From: Streptomyces sp. NRRL WC-3618
GTDB lineage: Bacteria > Actinomycetota > Actinomycetes > Streptomycetales > Streptomycetaceae
DNA: 30,090 nucleotides
Assembly (NCBI RefSeq): GCF_001280005.1
Contig: NZ_LGDW01000018.1
Coordinates: 1 to 30,090 of the forward strand
Direction of reading: 5' to 3'
In this document: piece after piece, positions 10,602-19,268 of the stretch
Position numbering within the stretch: position 1 is the first letter of the stretch
How the letters are laid out: each line of letters begins with the position of its first letter
Notes under the pieces: model-generated
Seen by the model: only the letters and a program-made list of their open reading frames with translations
Databases searched by the model: none
What the model was told of the DNA's origin: nothing
Program-made: the position numbers and the translations under genes

Positions 10602-11144
10602 TCAATGCCATTCCTCGGGATTGAGAGCGGCAGCGACAAATCCGTCCCCCGTGGTGACGGTCAGGTCAGGCTGTCCGACCCGGCGTGCGACCTTCTCACG
10701 ATCGAATTCACGGAATTCGAGAACGAAGTGTTCGGCAACGGCGGGCCGATCCAGGGGGAATCCATCGAGGTCTACCGCCGAATTCGCACGGTCCGCCCCT
10801 TGGCAGAGGACGGATACGAACAGGGGGAAGTGTTCCGCTTCCAGTAGTCGATCCGCATCATGGATGATGCCCACGACCCCGACTCCACCGGTGACAGCAC
10901 CACACAAGTCGTCCAGGCAGTCCACCATGGCGTCCCAGTTTCTGCCGAAATAACCGGGGAACTGCAGGGCTTCCGCGAACGAACGGTAGATTCCCTGCTC
11001 GGTCATCAGATCGCGAGAGTCGAAGTGGCAGACACGCCCGCCCGTCGCCTCCATCCTCGACAGTTGCCGATGAACCTCGGCCACCCCTTGGGGAACGAAG
11101 ACGACCCAGGGTTCCGAGGTCCCTGTGATGTCGAAACTGGTCAT
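10602..11144 (-). CDS. Barstar-family immunity protein for the RHS ribonuclease toxin
   Basis: A 180-residue protein with a barstar core at about residues 50-130. FPGYFGRNWDAMVDCLDDL aligns with LPEYYGENLDALWDCLTGW of barstar, including the acidic helix that plugs the active site of barnase-type RNases. It is larger than classic barstar (about 90 residues), with an N-terminal strand region and a C-terminal extension. The ATG at 11144 lies 7 bases after the toxin stop. Its ribosome binding site AGGGTG overlaps that stop, which couples immunity to toxin translation. An in-frame TTG at 11171 is less likely. Inference: it neutralises the C-terminal RNase of the upstream gene. Confidence 0.85.
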   Translation of the reverse strand: MTSFDITGTSEPWVVFVPQGVAEVHRQLSRMEATGGRVCHFDSRDLMTEQGIYRSFAEALQFPGYFGRNWDAMVDCLDDLCGAVTGGVGVVGIIHDADRLLEAEHFPLFVSVLCQGADRANSAVDLDGFPLDRPAVAEHFVLEFREFDREKVARRVGQPDLTVTTGDGFVAAALNPEEWH

Positions 11145-11151
11145 TCCTGGA

Positions 11152-14100
11152 TCACCCTGTGAATTCGCCAACGTAGTAGAAAGTTCCGTAGTGGTCCGGC
11201 GTGTAATACGCAGGGCCGGGGCCGTCCTTCGGAGTCAAGAGGCGCTCGGGGCCTCTGATTTCCTTGCCACAGCCTGGCGCGCTGCACTGCGGGAGGTCGA
11301 CCTTGGCGTTGACGTCCCATTCCTTGTACTTGCCCCCTGGCAGGACGGACTTGTTGTTACCCCAGTTCGCGTTGCCATGGTAGCCGTCGACCTTTCCGAT
11401 ACCTCCGGGCCGGGCGTTGACGTTGTTCAGCATGTCCACAGCGTGTTGTGGCGCAGGGCCAGGGAGAAGCCCGAGGCCGTCGGGGCTGCCGGTGTCGCCG
11501 CCGTGCTGATGGCACAAAGGCGCGAGACCCAGCGGGTCGGACCAACTATGGGGGTTGTGAACGTAAGTGACGGGGTTCGGCGCCGGGAGCAGGCCGAGGG
11601 GGTCCGGGCTGGCGTAGCGAGCCGTCTCGGGGTCGTAGTGACGGTAATGGTTGTAGTGGAGACCGGTCTCCGGGTCGTGGTACTGGCCGGGGAAGCGCAG
11701 CGGGGTGTACGCGCTCGCGTCATGGTTCCAGGCGGTGGTTCCCCAGAGAGTGGACCGAGTGTGCCAGGCGACCTCTCCGACCGGGGAGACCAGTTCGGTC
11801 GGGGTGCCGATGAGATCGGTCACGATGGCGAAGAAGCGCTCGTCGATGGTTTCCTGGGGCGCTTCGGCTGCCCAGATGCGTTCGGCCTGGCTCAGGGGAG
11901 ACAGCCCGTCGTGGTCCCAGGTGAGCGTGGTGCGCCCGCCTGTGTCGCCCCGCTCGGTGGTCTGTTCGCACAAGGTGTTGCCGTCCCAGGTGAAGACGGT
12001 GCGTTCCAGGACAGTCTTCCCGTCGGCGTCGAGACGGAGCTTTCCGGTCCGTCTCCCCAGTGGGTCGTAGGTGTAGCGCCAGCGGCTGCCGTCCGGTGTG
12101 GTGACGGCTGTGAGCCGGTCCTCGGCATCCCACTCGTACCGCCAGATGTCGGGTTTGCGGGAGAGCCGGGTCTTGCGGCGCATGACCACTCGTCCCTGGG
12201 CGTCGTGCTCGTAATGAACACCTCCCGCTCGCGTCAGCCGCGTTCCTGCGTATTCGCGCGACCCGGCGGCCTCGTGGCCGGGATGCTTCGCGGGCCACGC
12301 GGCCTCGGTCTGGTTACCCGCGGAGTCGTAGGCGTAGCGCTCGCTCCAGCCCGCCGCGTGCACCGCCGTGACGCGGCCTTGGGTGTCGAGATCGAAGCGT
12401 CGGCTGCCCGTGCGGGAGTCCTGGATTGCTGTGAGGTAGCCGTCGGGGCGGTAGCTGTAGGAGCGCTCTGCGATCCGGTGGTCTCCGGGAGCCGTGCTCT
12501 CCTGCGTGATCAGCCGGTCGAGGCTGTCGTAGCCGCGAGTGAAGGTGAGTGCGCCGTCGATTCGGCGGATGACTTCGCGGTCTGCCGCGTCGTGCACGAA
12601 GTCGATGGTGTGACCTGCTGTGGCCAGCTGGAAGGTGCGTCCTGCGGCGTCATACGCCCAGTTGCTGCGTGCGCCCGAAGGGGTGATGCGCAGCGTCCGG
12701 TTGCCGGAGGCGTCGTAGGCGAAGCTCATGGTTCGGCCGTCGACGGTCTCCCTGATGCGACGGCCGGCCGCGTCGAGTTCCACGTGCAGGCTGCTGTCCG
12801 GGCCGACGGCCCCGGTCAGCGAACCGTTCGCCGTGTACGTGTAGACGGTGGTCGTGCCGTCCGCGTCCTTGGCGGTGATCTGCCCCAGAGCGTCTCGCTG
12901 GTAGCGGATGCTCTGGCCGAGAGCGTTGGTTCGAGTGGCGAGACGGCCCGCCGCGTCGTAGGCATAGCGGGTGGTGCGGCCGTCGAAGTCGGATTCGGTG
13001 AGGAGTTGCCCCGCCGCGTCGTAGGTGTAGCTCCAGGTCAGTCCTTGAGGGTTGGTGACCTGGGCGAGGCGGAGCTCGGCGTCGTGCGTGAAGGTGAGGC
13101 GCTCGCCTCCCGGACCGGTGCGTGCGCTGAGCCGGTCGAAGTGGGTGTACTCGAACGTGCTCACCTGACCGACGGCGTCGACGTGGCGGACGCAGTTGCC
13201 CTCGCTGTCGTACTCCCAGCTCTCGCGCGACCCGTCCGGGTCGGTGCGGCCGGCGAGCAGGCCCTCGACGGTCCATTCCAGGCAGGTCTCGTGGCCGAGC
13301 GCGTCGGTCACCGCAGTGGTCAGGCCGAAGGCGTTGTACGCGTAGCGCGTGGTGTTGCCGAGGCCGTCGGTCACGGCCAGCGGGAGGCCGGCGGCGTTGT
13401 TCGCATAGGCGGAGGTACGGCCGGATGCGTCCAGGGCCTCGATGAGGCTGCCGTCCGTTCCGCGGATGAAGTGCGTGGTCGCGCCGACGGGGTCGGTGAT
13501 GGCGGTGACGTTTCCGCGCTCGTCGTTGGCGTACTGCCAGGAGGAGCCGTCCGACAGGGTTATGGCCGTAGGAACACGCTGCTCGTCGTAGGCGACGCGA
13601 ACGACCGAGCCGTCGGGCCGAGTCTCCTTGACCGGCTGCCCCACCTCGTTGTTCACGAAGGTTGTGCTGTACCCGAGTTGATCCGTTGTCGCGGTGACGT
13701 GCCGATGGGCGTCGTAGGTGGTGGTGACCGTGCCGCCCAGTGGGTCGGTCTCGGCGACGACCAGGCACCGGTCGTCGATGACGAAACGGCGGACGTTGCC
13801 CTCGGCGGTGGTGAGGGTGGTGATGCGGCAGTCGGGCCGGGCGGGATCAGTCTCGTCGTAGGCGAGGGTGATCGCGATGTGCCCGGCCTCGCCGCCCTCG
13901 GCGATGCAGCGGTCCTGGTCGTCGTAGGCGTAGTGGTAGCGGCCCCGGTTCGTGTCCTCCCACGAGGTGACACGCAGTCGCTCGTCGTAGGTGAACTTGA
14001 GCGGCGGTCCTGCGGAGTTGGCGACCGCGGTGAGGTTGCTGTCGGTGTAGCCGTAGCGCTTGATGACGACGTCCATGCCGTCTTCGGCCGCCCCGGCCAG

Positions 14101-15711
14101 GCTCAGGGCGGTGACGCGGCCTTCGTCGGTGGTGAGCTTGAGGTGGTAGCCGCCGGAGTGGCGGATCGCAAGGGGGGTGCCGTGCTCGTCGTAGTCGAAG
14201 GTGATCGTGTGCTGGTTGCGGTCGGTGATGCGGGCCAGAAGCGCGATGCCATCGGCGGCGGGGCGGGTGAAATGACGGGTGTGGCCGGTCAGCGGTTCGT
14301 CGATGCGGTAGCCGCCGTCGTCCAGGCGGGTCAGCGGCCGGTGGGGACCGGCCTCGGGTATGACGGGGACTTGCGCACTCGAGGGGTGCGGGTAGGCGAG
14401 GAGCAGGCCGTCCTCGGTGACGAAGACGATGCCGTCCTCGTCGGTTTCGAGGCGTTGGTCGATGGTGGAGGCCCACCCGGGGCCGAACCACCAGCCGCAG
14501 CGGTAGTCGGAGGCGACCCGACGGGTGAACGCCAGCGGCAGCAGGCCTGGCAGCTCCACGTCGGTCTGCGGCAGGTACATGGAGCCGGTGGCCATGTCGA
14601 CGGGGTCGCTGCCTTTGGAGCGGACGAGGTTCTTGGCCCGGTTGTAGGCCCCCTTGGCGCCGTCGGCGACCACGCCGCGGGCGTTCTTGCCCAGGCCGCG
14701 GGCCGCCAGCCCCATGCCCTTCAGGCCGCCCTTCATCGCCGCCATGCCCTTGAGGCCCTTGGCGAGTCCGCCGAGGGTGGTCAGGCCCTTCATACCGGGT
14801 ATGCAGTCCAGCGCGGCGAACGCCACATCCCACAGAGAGGCTTGGCCCTTGGCGTATTTGTTGAGCGTATCGGCGAGGACGACCAGCGCGGCGATCAGGA
14901 CGATGGCGCCGAGGATCGGCCCGCCGATGATCATCGCGACGATGCCGACAACTGCGACGACAACCTTGCAGACCGTGACGATGGTGTCCCAGTTGTCGGA
15001 GACCCAGTCACCGACCTCCTCGTACCACTTGCGGTTCTGAATGCCCGCGTCGGACGCCTCGTCGAGTTTCCGCTTGGCCTCCCCCGCGGCCTCCTCAAGC
15101 ATCGTCCGCGCGTCCTCGGCCATCTTCTTCGCCGCGGCCAGCGCGTTCGAGGCGGAGGTGACGTCCGACTGGGCGGAGGTGTGCGCGGACTCGGCGTTCT
15201 GCGCGTCCCGGGTGGCGGCGCGGACCTTGGACTCGTCCGGCTTGGGGACGTCCTTGCCCGCGTCTTTGTCCTCCTTGTACTTGTCGGCCTCCTTATTGGC
15301 GCGGGTCACCCACGAATCGGCCGTGGACAGACGGGACTTGGCTGACGACAGGTCGGCCTGCGCATCCCGCCCGTTGGCCAGCGCCCTGTCCGCCAGCGCC
15401 TGAGCCCGCTCCAGCTTCGGCCAGTACGCCGCCAGCGCATCCCCGGCCAGGTCGTACGACTTCTTCAGCTTCTTCAGATTCTTCGGGACACTGGAGAACT
15501 CGTCCCGGAACACATCGGCGGTCTTGCCCACCGATGTCAGGACGGCATCCTCCTCCGCCATCCCTTTGACAAGGCGGAGCGCATCGGCGACATCATCGGC
15601 AAAGTCATGCAGCTGCCTGGCCAGCGACCGAACCCGGTCCGGATCCCCCGGCGTCGGATCCTTGTCCAGGTCCAGCACATGCCAGTCCGTCGGCCGATAA
15701 CCCGCCACCAC
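11152..15711 (-). CDS. RHS/YD-repeat polymorphic toxin with RNase Sa/T1-type C-terminal domain
   Basis: A 1519-residue protein. Residues 1 to ~230 are helical and coiled-coil, WXG100/Esx-like in style (RVRSLARQLHDFADDVADAL); about 240-275 are hydrophobic; ~365-435 are a DUF6531-like module (DPVDMATGSMYL). From ~440 to ~1370 there are YD repeats, then the RHS core ends in two DPLGL motifs (the last at 1392-1396), after which the variable toxin tip begins. The tip carries YKEWDV (E1464), ERLL (R1490) and TPDHYGTF (H1507), the Glu-Arg-His triad of bacterial guanyl-specific RNases. A CxxxxC insert (1476-1481) is unusual. No Sec signal is seen; export is probably by a type VII-like route. GTG at 15711 follows GGGGG; frame upstream to 15771 is unlikely to be coding. 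The barstar-type gene follows. Confidence 0.9.
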   Translation of the reverse strand: MVAGYRPTDWHVLDLDKDPTPGDPDRVRSLARQLHDFADDVADALRLVKGMAEEDAVLTSVGKTADVFRDEFSSVPKNLKKLKKSYDLAGDALAAYWPKLERAQALADRALANGRDAQADLSSAKSRLSTADSWVTRANKEADKYKEDKDAGKDVPKPDESKVRAATRDAQNAESAHTSAQSDVTSASNALAAAKKMAEDARTMLEEAAGEAKRKLDEASDAGIQNRKWYEEVGDWVSDNWDTIVTVCKVVVAVVGIVAMIIGGPILGAIVLIAALVVLADTLNKYAKGQASLWDVAFAALDCIPGMKGLTTLGGLAKGLKGMAAMKGGLKGMGLAARGLGKNARGVVADGAKGAYNRAKNLVRSKGSDPVDMATGSMYLPQTDVELPGLLPLAFTRRVASDYRCGWWFGPGWASTIDQRLETDEDGIVFVTEDGLLLAYPHPSSAQVPVIPEAGPHRPLTRLDDGGYRIDEPLTGHTRHFTRPAADGIALLARITDRNQHTITFDYDEHGTPLAIRHSGGYHLKLTTDEGRVTALSLAGAAEDGMDVVIKRYGYTDSNLTAVANSAGPPLKFTYDERLRVTSWEDTNRGRYHYAYDDQDRCIAEGGEAGHIAITLAYDETDPARPDCRITTLTTAEGNVRRFVIDDRCLVVAETDPLGGTVTTTYDAHRHVTATTDQLGYSTTFVNNEVGQPVKETRPDGSVVRVAYDEQRVPTAITLSDGSSWQYANDERGNVTAITDPVGATTHFIRGTDGSLIEALDASGRTSAYANNAAGLPLAVTDGLGNTTRYAYNAFGLTTAVTDALGHETCLEWTVEGLLAGRTDPDGSRESWEYDSEGNCVRHVDAVGQVSTFEYTHFDRLSARTGPGGERLTFTHDAELRLAQVTNPQGLTWSYTYDAAGQLLTESDFDGRTTRYAYDAAGRLATRTNALGQSIRYQRDALGQITAKDADGTTTVYTYTANGSLTGAVGPDSSLHVELDAAGRRIRETVDGRTMSFAYDASGNRTLRITPSGARSNWAYDAAGRTFQLATAGHTIDFVHDAADREVIRRIDGALTFTRGYDSLDRLITQESTAPGDHRIAERSYSYRPDGYLTAIQDSRTGSRRFDLDTQGRVTAVHAAGWSERYAYDSAGNQTEAAWPAKHPGHEAAGSREYAGTRLTRAGGVHYEHDAQGRVVMRRKTRLSRKPDIWRYEWDAEDRLTAVTTPDGSRWRYTYDPLGRRTGKLRLDADGKTVLERTVFTWDGNTLCEQTTERGDTGGRTTLTWDHDGLSPLSQAERIWAAEAPQETIDERFFAIVTDLIGTPTELVSPVGEVAWHTRSTLWGTTAWNHDASAYTPLRFPGQYHDPETGLHYNHYRHYDPETARYASPDPLGLLPAPNPVTYVHNPHSWSDPLGLAPLCHQHGGDTGSPDGLGLLPGPAPQHAVDMLNNVNARPGGIGKVDGYHGNANWGNNKSVLPGGKYKEWDVNAKVDLPQCSAPGCGKEIRGPERLLTPKDGPGPAYYTPDHYGTFYYVGEFTG

Positions 15712-15920
15712 GCAACCCCCGTCACAGACAGCCCGCCAACAACCGTATGCACACGCGAACTTACAGGTCACGGTCGTCCGATGGAAAGGTCAACCGGGCG
15801 GAGACAGGTGGACGCGCGCTCTCCCGGCGCGCACTGCGTTCAGCGCCGGCGGCGACCACGCAGAGCCCGCCAGGCGTCGCCGACCGCGTCGGCGGACAGC
15901 AGCGACCAGCCCTCCGGCTT

Positions 15921-15986
15921 TGAGACGGAAACCGCCGAAGGGCCCCACCGCAAGCGGTGGGGCCCTTCGACATCGTGCCCGGTGAG
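15921..15986 (+). repeat. Remnant of an integrase 3' end: stop context, terminator hairpin and att flank
   Basis: TGAGACGGA at 15921 is followed, 16 bases after the TGA starts, by a perfect 15-bp hairpin (15937-15951 with 15954-15968) and the flank CCTTCGACATCGTGCCCGGT (15964 on). The same order and spacing occur at 19140-19205 after the element A integrase. The two hairpins differ by a compensatory change (GGGCCCC versus GGGCTCC, both paired). Here the copy stops at 15986, just where the tRNA-derived att should begin, and a DUF1963-like coding sequence follows. It marks an old element end whose att was deleted. Confidence 0.7.
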
Positions 15987-16430
15987 CAGGTCACCGATTA
16001 CCCCAACCCCTCGGAACTGAGCGAGGAGCTTCGGGAGCAGTTGGACGACGAGAGCCGCTGGGAGTCGATCGACCCCGCCCGGTACAACACGTACGCGGAC
16101 GACCCGGGCGAGCTCTACCTGAACAACCTCTCCACCGCTCCCGGCTGGAAGACCGGCGGCTGGACCCGCTGGAGCCCCACCGACCCCAAGCCCCGCCCCT
16201 GCCCCGAGTGCGGCACCGAGGAGGTCCCGCTCCTCACCATCGCCTCCTCGGAATGGGACGGCGGCAGCGAGACCTGGATCCCCGAGGAGGAACGGACGAA
16301 CCCGACCCCGCTTCCCCTGGGCACACAGGCCGGCGATTTCACCGAGATCGGCATCACCGGCGACAACAACCTCCAGCTCCACGCCTGCCCGGCCGACCCG
16401 TCCCTCCCCCACATCGAACTGGTCCAGTGA
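15987..16430 (+). pseudogene. C-terminal part of a DUF1963/YwqG-like protein
   Basis: The frame QVTDYPNPSELSEELREQLD ... APGWKTGGWTRWSPTDPKPR ... CPECGTEEVPLLTIASSEWD ... LQLHACPADPSLPHIELVQ resembles the C-terminal portion of DUF1963/YwqG-like proteins. These have a WKxGG motif, a C-x-x-C zinc pair and a terminal CPADPxHPH. The N-terminal half is missing: upstream the frame runs into the integrase terminator hairpin, and the first ATG (15957) lies inside that hairpin. A 5' deletion at an att-adjacent recombination point is the simplest explanation. A functional product is unlikely but the frame is still open. No gene is seen in 16431-16719. Confidence 0.55.
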
Positions 16431-16719
16431 CCGGCACACCAGGAGCCGACAGGAGCTTCACGACCCCGCCGCGGCCGGTCGACTGCCGATCCGGCCCGCA
16501 GGCCGGGGAAGCCGAGTACACCGTGCCCGCCAACCACGAGCCCTACCCCGCCCAGTGCTGTGACCGCATACGTTCACCGGGTTGGGGATCCGTGTCGCCA
16601 GGAGCTGAGCTGCTGTCGGAGACGGCTTGTACTCTGCACTCATTTGACGATCGGACGATCACGGACGCGGGCAAGCGGGCACGGGGCGGGCGTCCAGGGG
16701 CGGGAGCGCGGGGATTTCG

Positions 16720-18276
16720 ATGAGTGACGCACATCCGATACGAAGCCGCAGCACGGGCCTTTCGGTCGGTGCGCGGATTATTGCCGTGGTCGTCCTCGCC
16801 GCGATCGGGGCCGTCGGCGCCTGGCTCCAGCACGACGCTCCCGGCCGGAGTGCGGAGCCGCGTACGGAGTTCACCGCGAACAACCCGCCTGCCGCTCTGC
16901 CCACCGCGGTCACCACCGGCCAGCACCTCCGCTGGTCCCGCTGCACCTCGCCGCCCACCGCGCGCACGGGCTACGACTGCGCCGCCATGAAGGCCCCCCT
17001 CGACTACCGGAAACCAGATGGCAGGACGATCGACGTCGCCCTGATCCGCCGTAAGGCCACCGGCCCGAACGCCCGGCGCATCGGCTCACTCGTCCTCAAC
17101 TTCGGCGGCCCCGGCGTATCCGGCGTGAGCGGATTGCCCGAATTCCTCAACGAGTACAAGCCGCTCCTCGACCGCTACGACCTGGTCTCCTTCGACCCGC
17201 GCGGCGTTGGCGCGACCATCCCCGTGCGCTGCGGCAAGACCGCGGACGACATCGGCTACGACGGGGCCGACGCCTGCGCCAAGCACTCCGGGGCGCTCCT
17301 CCCGTACATCGGCACCTCGCACACCGCGCGCGACCTCGACCTGATGCGCTACCTCCTCGGCGACGAGCGGCTGCACTACTTCGGCGTCTCGTACGGAACC
17401 GCGCTCGGCGCGGTCTACGCCCACCTGTACCCGTCGCACGTCGGACGGCTCGTCCTCGAAGCGTCCGTCGATCCGACCGAGGACCTCAACGAGAAGCAGG
17501 TGTCGCAGGTCAAGGCGGTCCAGGCGGCGTTCGACCGGTTCGCCGCCCACTGCGCGGCCCGTATCCGCCCCTGCCCGACCGGTGATGGGCCCGAGGAGGC
17601 CGCGCGACGCATGGCGCGCCTGGCCGACCGCCTGGAGAAGACGCCCGCCCCGGCCGGCGGCGGAAGGAACCTCGACGCCGACGACCTCGCGCGCACCGTC
17701 GGTGACCATCTCGTCCTCGGCACAGACGGCTGGTCGCCGCTCGCCAAGGCTCTCACCGCGCTGATCGAGCGCAACGACGGCGGTCCGCTGAGCAAGGTCG
17801 GCGCGGGCGATCTCGGCTCCGCCGACCGCGCGCCGGCCCCGCGCGACAGCAGCCGCGCCGCCCTGGTCGCGATCACGTGCGCGGACTCCAGCCTGCGCCC
17901 TGGCTTCGAGCGCCTCGACAGGGACGAGGCCCGGATCAAAGCCGCCTCACCTGTCTTCGGCGCGGCCTGGTCCGCTGGCGTCTACCTCTGTTACGACTGG
18001 CCGTTCGACGGCGAACGCGCCACGCCCCAGGTGATCGCCGACGGCGCGGCCCCCGTCCTGGTGGTCGGCGGCACCGGCGACCCGACTACCCCATATCCCG
18101 GCGCCCGCCACATGGCCCGCGCCCTGGGCGACGGTGTCGGCGTGCTCCTGACGGCCGAGGAGGAGGGCCACGGCACATACCCGCAGAACCGCTGCGTCAG
18201 GGAGGCGGTCGACACATATCTCCGCACGGGCCGCACCCCGGCCGTGGGGAGGGTGTGCCGGGGCAGCATGTCCTGA
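16720..18276 (+). CDS. Secreted alpha/beta-hydrolase, tripeptidyl aminopeptidase-like
   Basis: A 518-residue protein of the SlpD/SlpE/Tap-like hydrolase family. Residues 17-36 form a hydrophobic signal anchor or signal peptide. The oxyanion region is LNFGGPGVSG, the nucleophile elbow is GVSYGTALG (Ser), the acid lies in VGGTGDPTTPYP, and the catalytic His is in EEGHGTYPQN. A C-terminal cap with paired cysteines (ITCADSS, YLCYDW, NRCVREA) is typical of the family. It would cleave short peptides from N-termini outside the cell. ATG at 16720 has a GGGGA site six bases upstream. It stands alone, ends 152 bases before the integrase remnant, and is probably cargo of element A. Confidence 0.85.
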   Translation: MSDAHPIRSRSTGLSVGARIIAVVVLAAIGAVGAWLQHDAPGRSAEPRTEFTANNPPAALPTAVTTGQHLRWSRCTSPPTARTGYDCAAMKAPLDYRKPDGRTIDVALIRRKATGPNARRIGSLVLNFGGPGVSGVSGLPEFLNEYKPLLDRYDLVSFDPRGVGATIPVRCGKTADDIGYDGADACAKHSGALLPYIGTSHTARDLDLMRYLLGDERLHYFGVSYGTALGAVYAHLYPSHVGRLVLEASVDPTEDLNEKQVSQVKAVQAAFDRFAAHCAARIRPCPTGDGPEEAARRMARLADRLEKTPAPAGGGRNLDADDLARTVGDHLVLGTDGWSPLAKALTALIERNDGGPLSKVGAGDLGSADRAPAPRDSSRAALVAITCADSSLRPGFERLDRDEARIKAASPVFGAAWSAGVYLCYDWPFDGERATPQVIADGAAPVLVVGGTGDPTTPYPGARHMARALGDGVGVLLTAEEEGHGTYPQNRCVREAVDTYLRTGRTPAVGRVCRGSMS

Positions 18277-18428
18277 GGCCCGTACGGATCCGCCGGGCGG
18301 CCGTCAGCACACCGGTGCGTTCGCAGGGGCCCTGGGCGTGCACCACCACACCGCCCGGTCCGAGACCGGCTTTGGGTGGGTGCCGTCGCGGTCGTCGGGG
18401 CAGAGTGGCCGAACGATGCGCAGGCGGG

Positions 18429-19142
18429 CCGCGAGAGGACATCGAGCCCTACACGATCGAGGAGGTACAGCGACTCCTCGTCGAGGCGGCAAAGCTTCGC
18501 AACAGCGCGCGTTGGGTCGTCGCCCTGGCCCTCGGCCTCCGCCAAGGGGAAGCGCTCGGACTCCACTGGGAAGACGTCGACCTGGACGCGGGATACGCAC
18601 GCATCCGCAAGAACCGGCTCCGCCCCAAGTACGCGCACGGCTGCGGCACCAATCCGTGTGGCCGTAAGGCGGGCTACTGCCCCAAGCGGGAGCAGACCCG
18701 ACGCGAGCACAAGTCCACCAAGTCGCGCGCCGGGCGGCGCACCATCGGCCTGCCCGATCCGCTGATCAAGATTCTCCGGCTGCACCAGGAAGCTCAGGAG
18801 CGGGAGCGGATCGCGGCCGGTGCCGACTGGGAGGGCAAGGGGTACGTCTTCGCCTCGCCGATCGGCGGAGCGCTGAGCCCGAACACCGACTTCCACATCT
18901 GGAAGCGGCTGCTTCGGGATGCGGGCGTCCGGAACGGCCGTCTCCATGACGCTCGCCACACCGCCGCGACCGTCCTCCTGATCCTCGGCGTCCCGGACGT
19001 CGTGATCGACTCGATCACGGGCTGGGAGCCCGGGGGAGCGGCTCGGATGCGCGCCCGGTACATGCATGTGACGGGGACCATGCTCCGCAAGGTCGCGCAG
19101 CAGGTCGGCGACGCGCTCCGGGAGCTCCCGAAAACCAACTGA
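18429..19142 (+). pseudogene. 5'-truncated tyrosine integrase of element A
   Basis: The frame starts recognisably at REDIEPYTIEEVQRLL and covers only the catalytic domain of a pSAM2-type tyrosine recombinase: ALGLRQGEALGL (first Arg), KSRAGRRTI (Lys region), HDARHTAATVLL (His-x-x-Arg), GWEPG (Trp) and ARYMHVTG (Tyr nucleophile). All catalytic residues are present. The N-terminal arm-binding and core-binding domains, about 150-180 residues, are absent. The upstream DNA is the peptidase gene and a short unrelated spacer, and no suitable start codon or ribosome binding site was found. It is therefore most likely inactive. Its stop lies 41 bases before the att flank at 19183. Confidence 0.8.
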
Positions 19143-19155
19143 GACGGACAACGAA

Positions 19156-19187
19156 GAAGGGCTCCACCGCAAGCGGTGGAGCCCTTC
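19156..19187 (+). terminator. Terminator hairpin of the element A integrase
   Basis: A perfect 15-bp stem (19156-19170 with 19173-19187) lies 13 bases after the integrase stop. It is homologous to the hairpin at 15937-15968, with one compensatory base-pair change, which supports a conserved RNA structure. Confidence 0.8.
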
Positions 19188-19268
19188 GACATCGTGCCCG
19201 GTGAGGCACTGGCGGAGGATACGAGATTCGAACTCGTGAGGGGTTGCCCCCAACACGCTTTCCAAGCG
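19183..19268. repeat. Middle attachment repeat (att2)
   Basis: Bases 19183-19266 equal 9279-9362. Bases 19210-19268 equal the tRNA-Ser 3' half at 28171-28229 and diverge after CCAAGCG. This copy is both the right end of element A and the left end of element B, so a tandem array is seen. It lacks the 5' half of the tRNA. Confidence 0.9.

Larger units (their letters stand above)
9306..19209. mobile_element. Integrative element A, degraded, inserted at tRNA-Ser(GGA)
   Basis: The region is bounded by two direct copies of the tRNA-Ser 3' half. It carries a 5'-truncated tyrosine integrase beside its right att, as in pSAM2-type elements whose integrase 3' end abuts the att site. It also holds a toxin-antitoxin pair, transposase and VapC scraps, an RHS toxin-immunity pair, a truncated DUF1963-like gene and a secreted peptidase. 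No replication, excision or transfer gene was seen, so it is probably immobile on its own. A second integrase-end signature at 15921-15986 implies it arose from at least two tandem insertions. Confidence 0.75.

Noticed and set aside
11125..15345. 1406-codon open frame on the plus strand
   Set aside because: It is the antisense of the RHS toxin. The minus-strand protein has YD repeats, a DUF6531-like module and an RNase triad, whereas the plus frame has only Gly/Val/Ala-rich low-complexity sequence from high-GC codon bias.
17877..18428. Upstream extension of the element A integrase frame
   Set aside because: This part overlaps the peptidase gene in another frame and translates to Arg/Pro-rich shadow; integrase similarity begins only at 18429.
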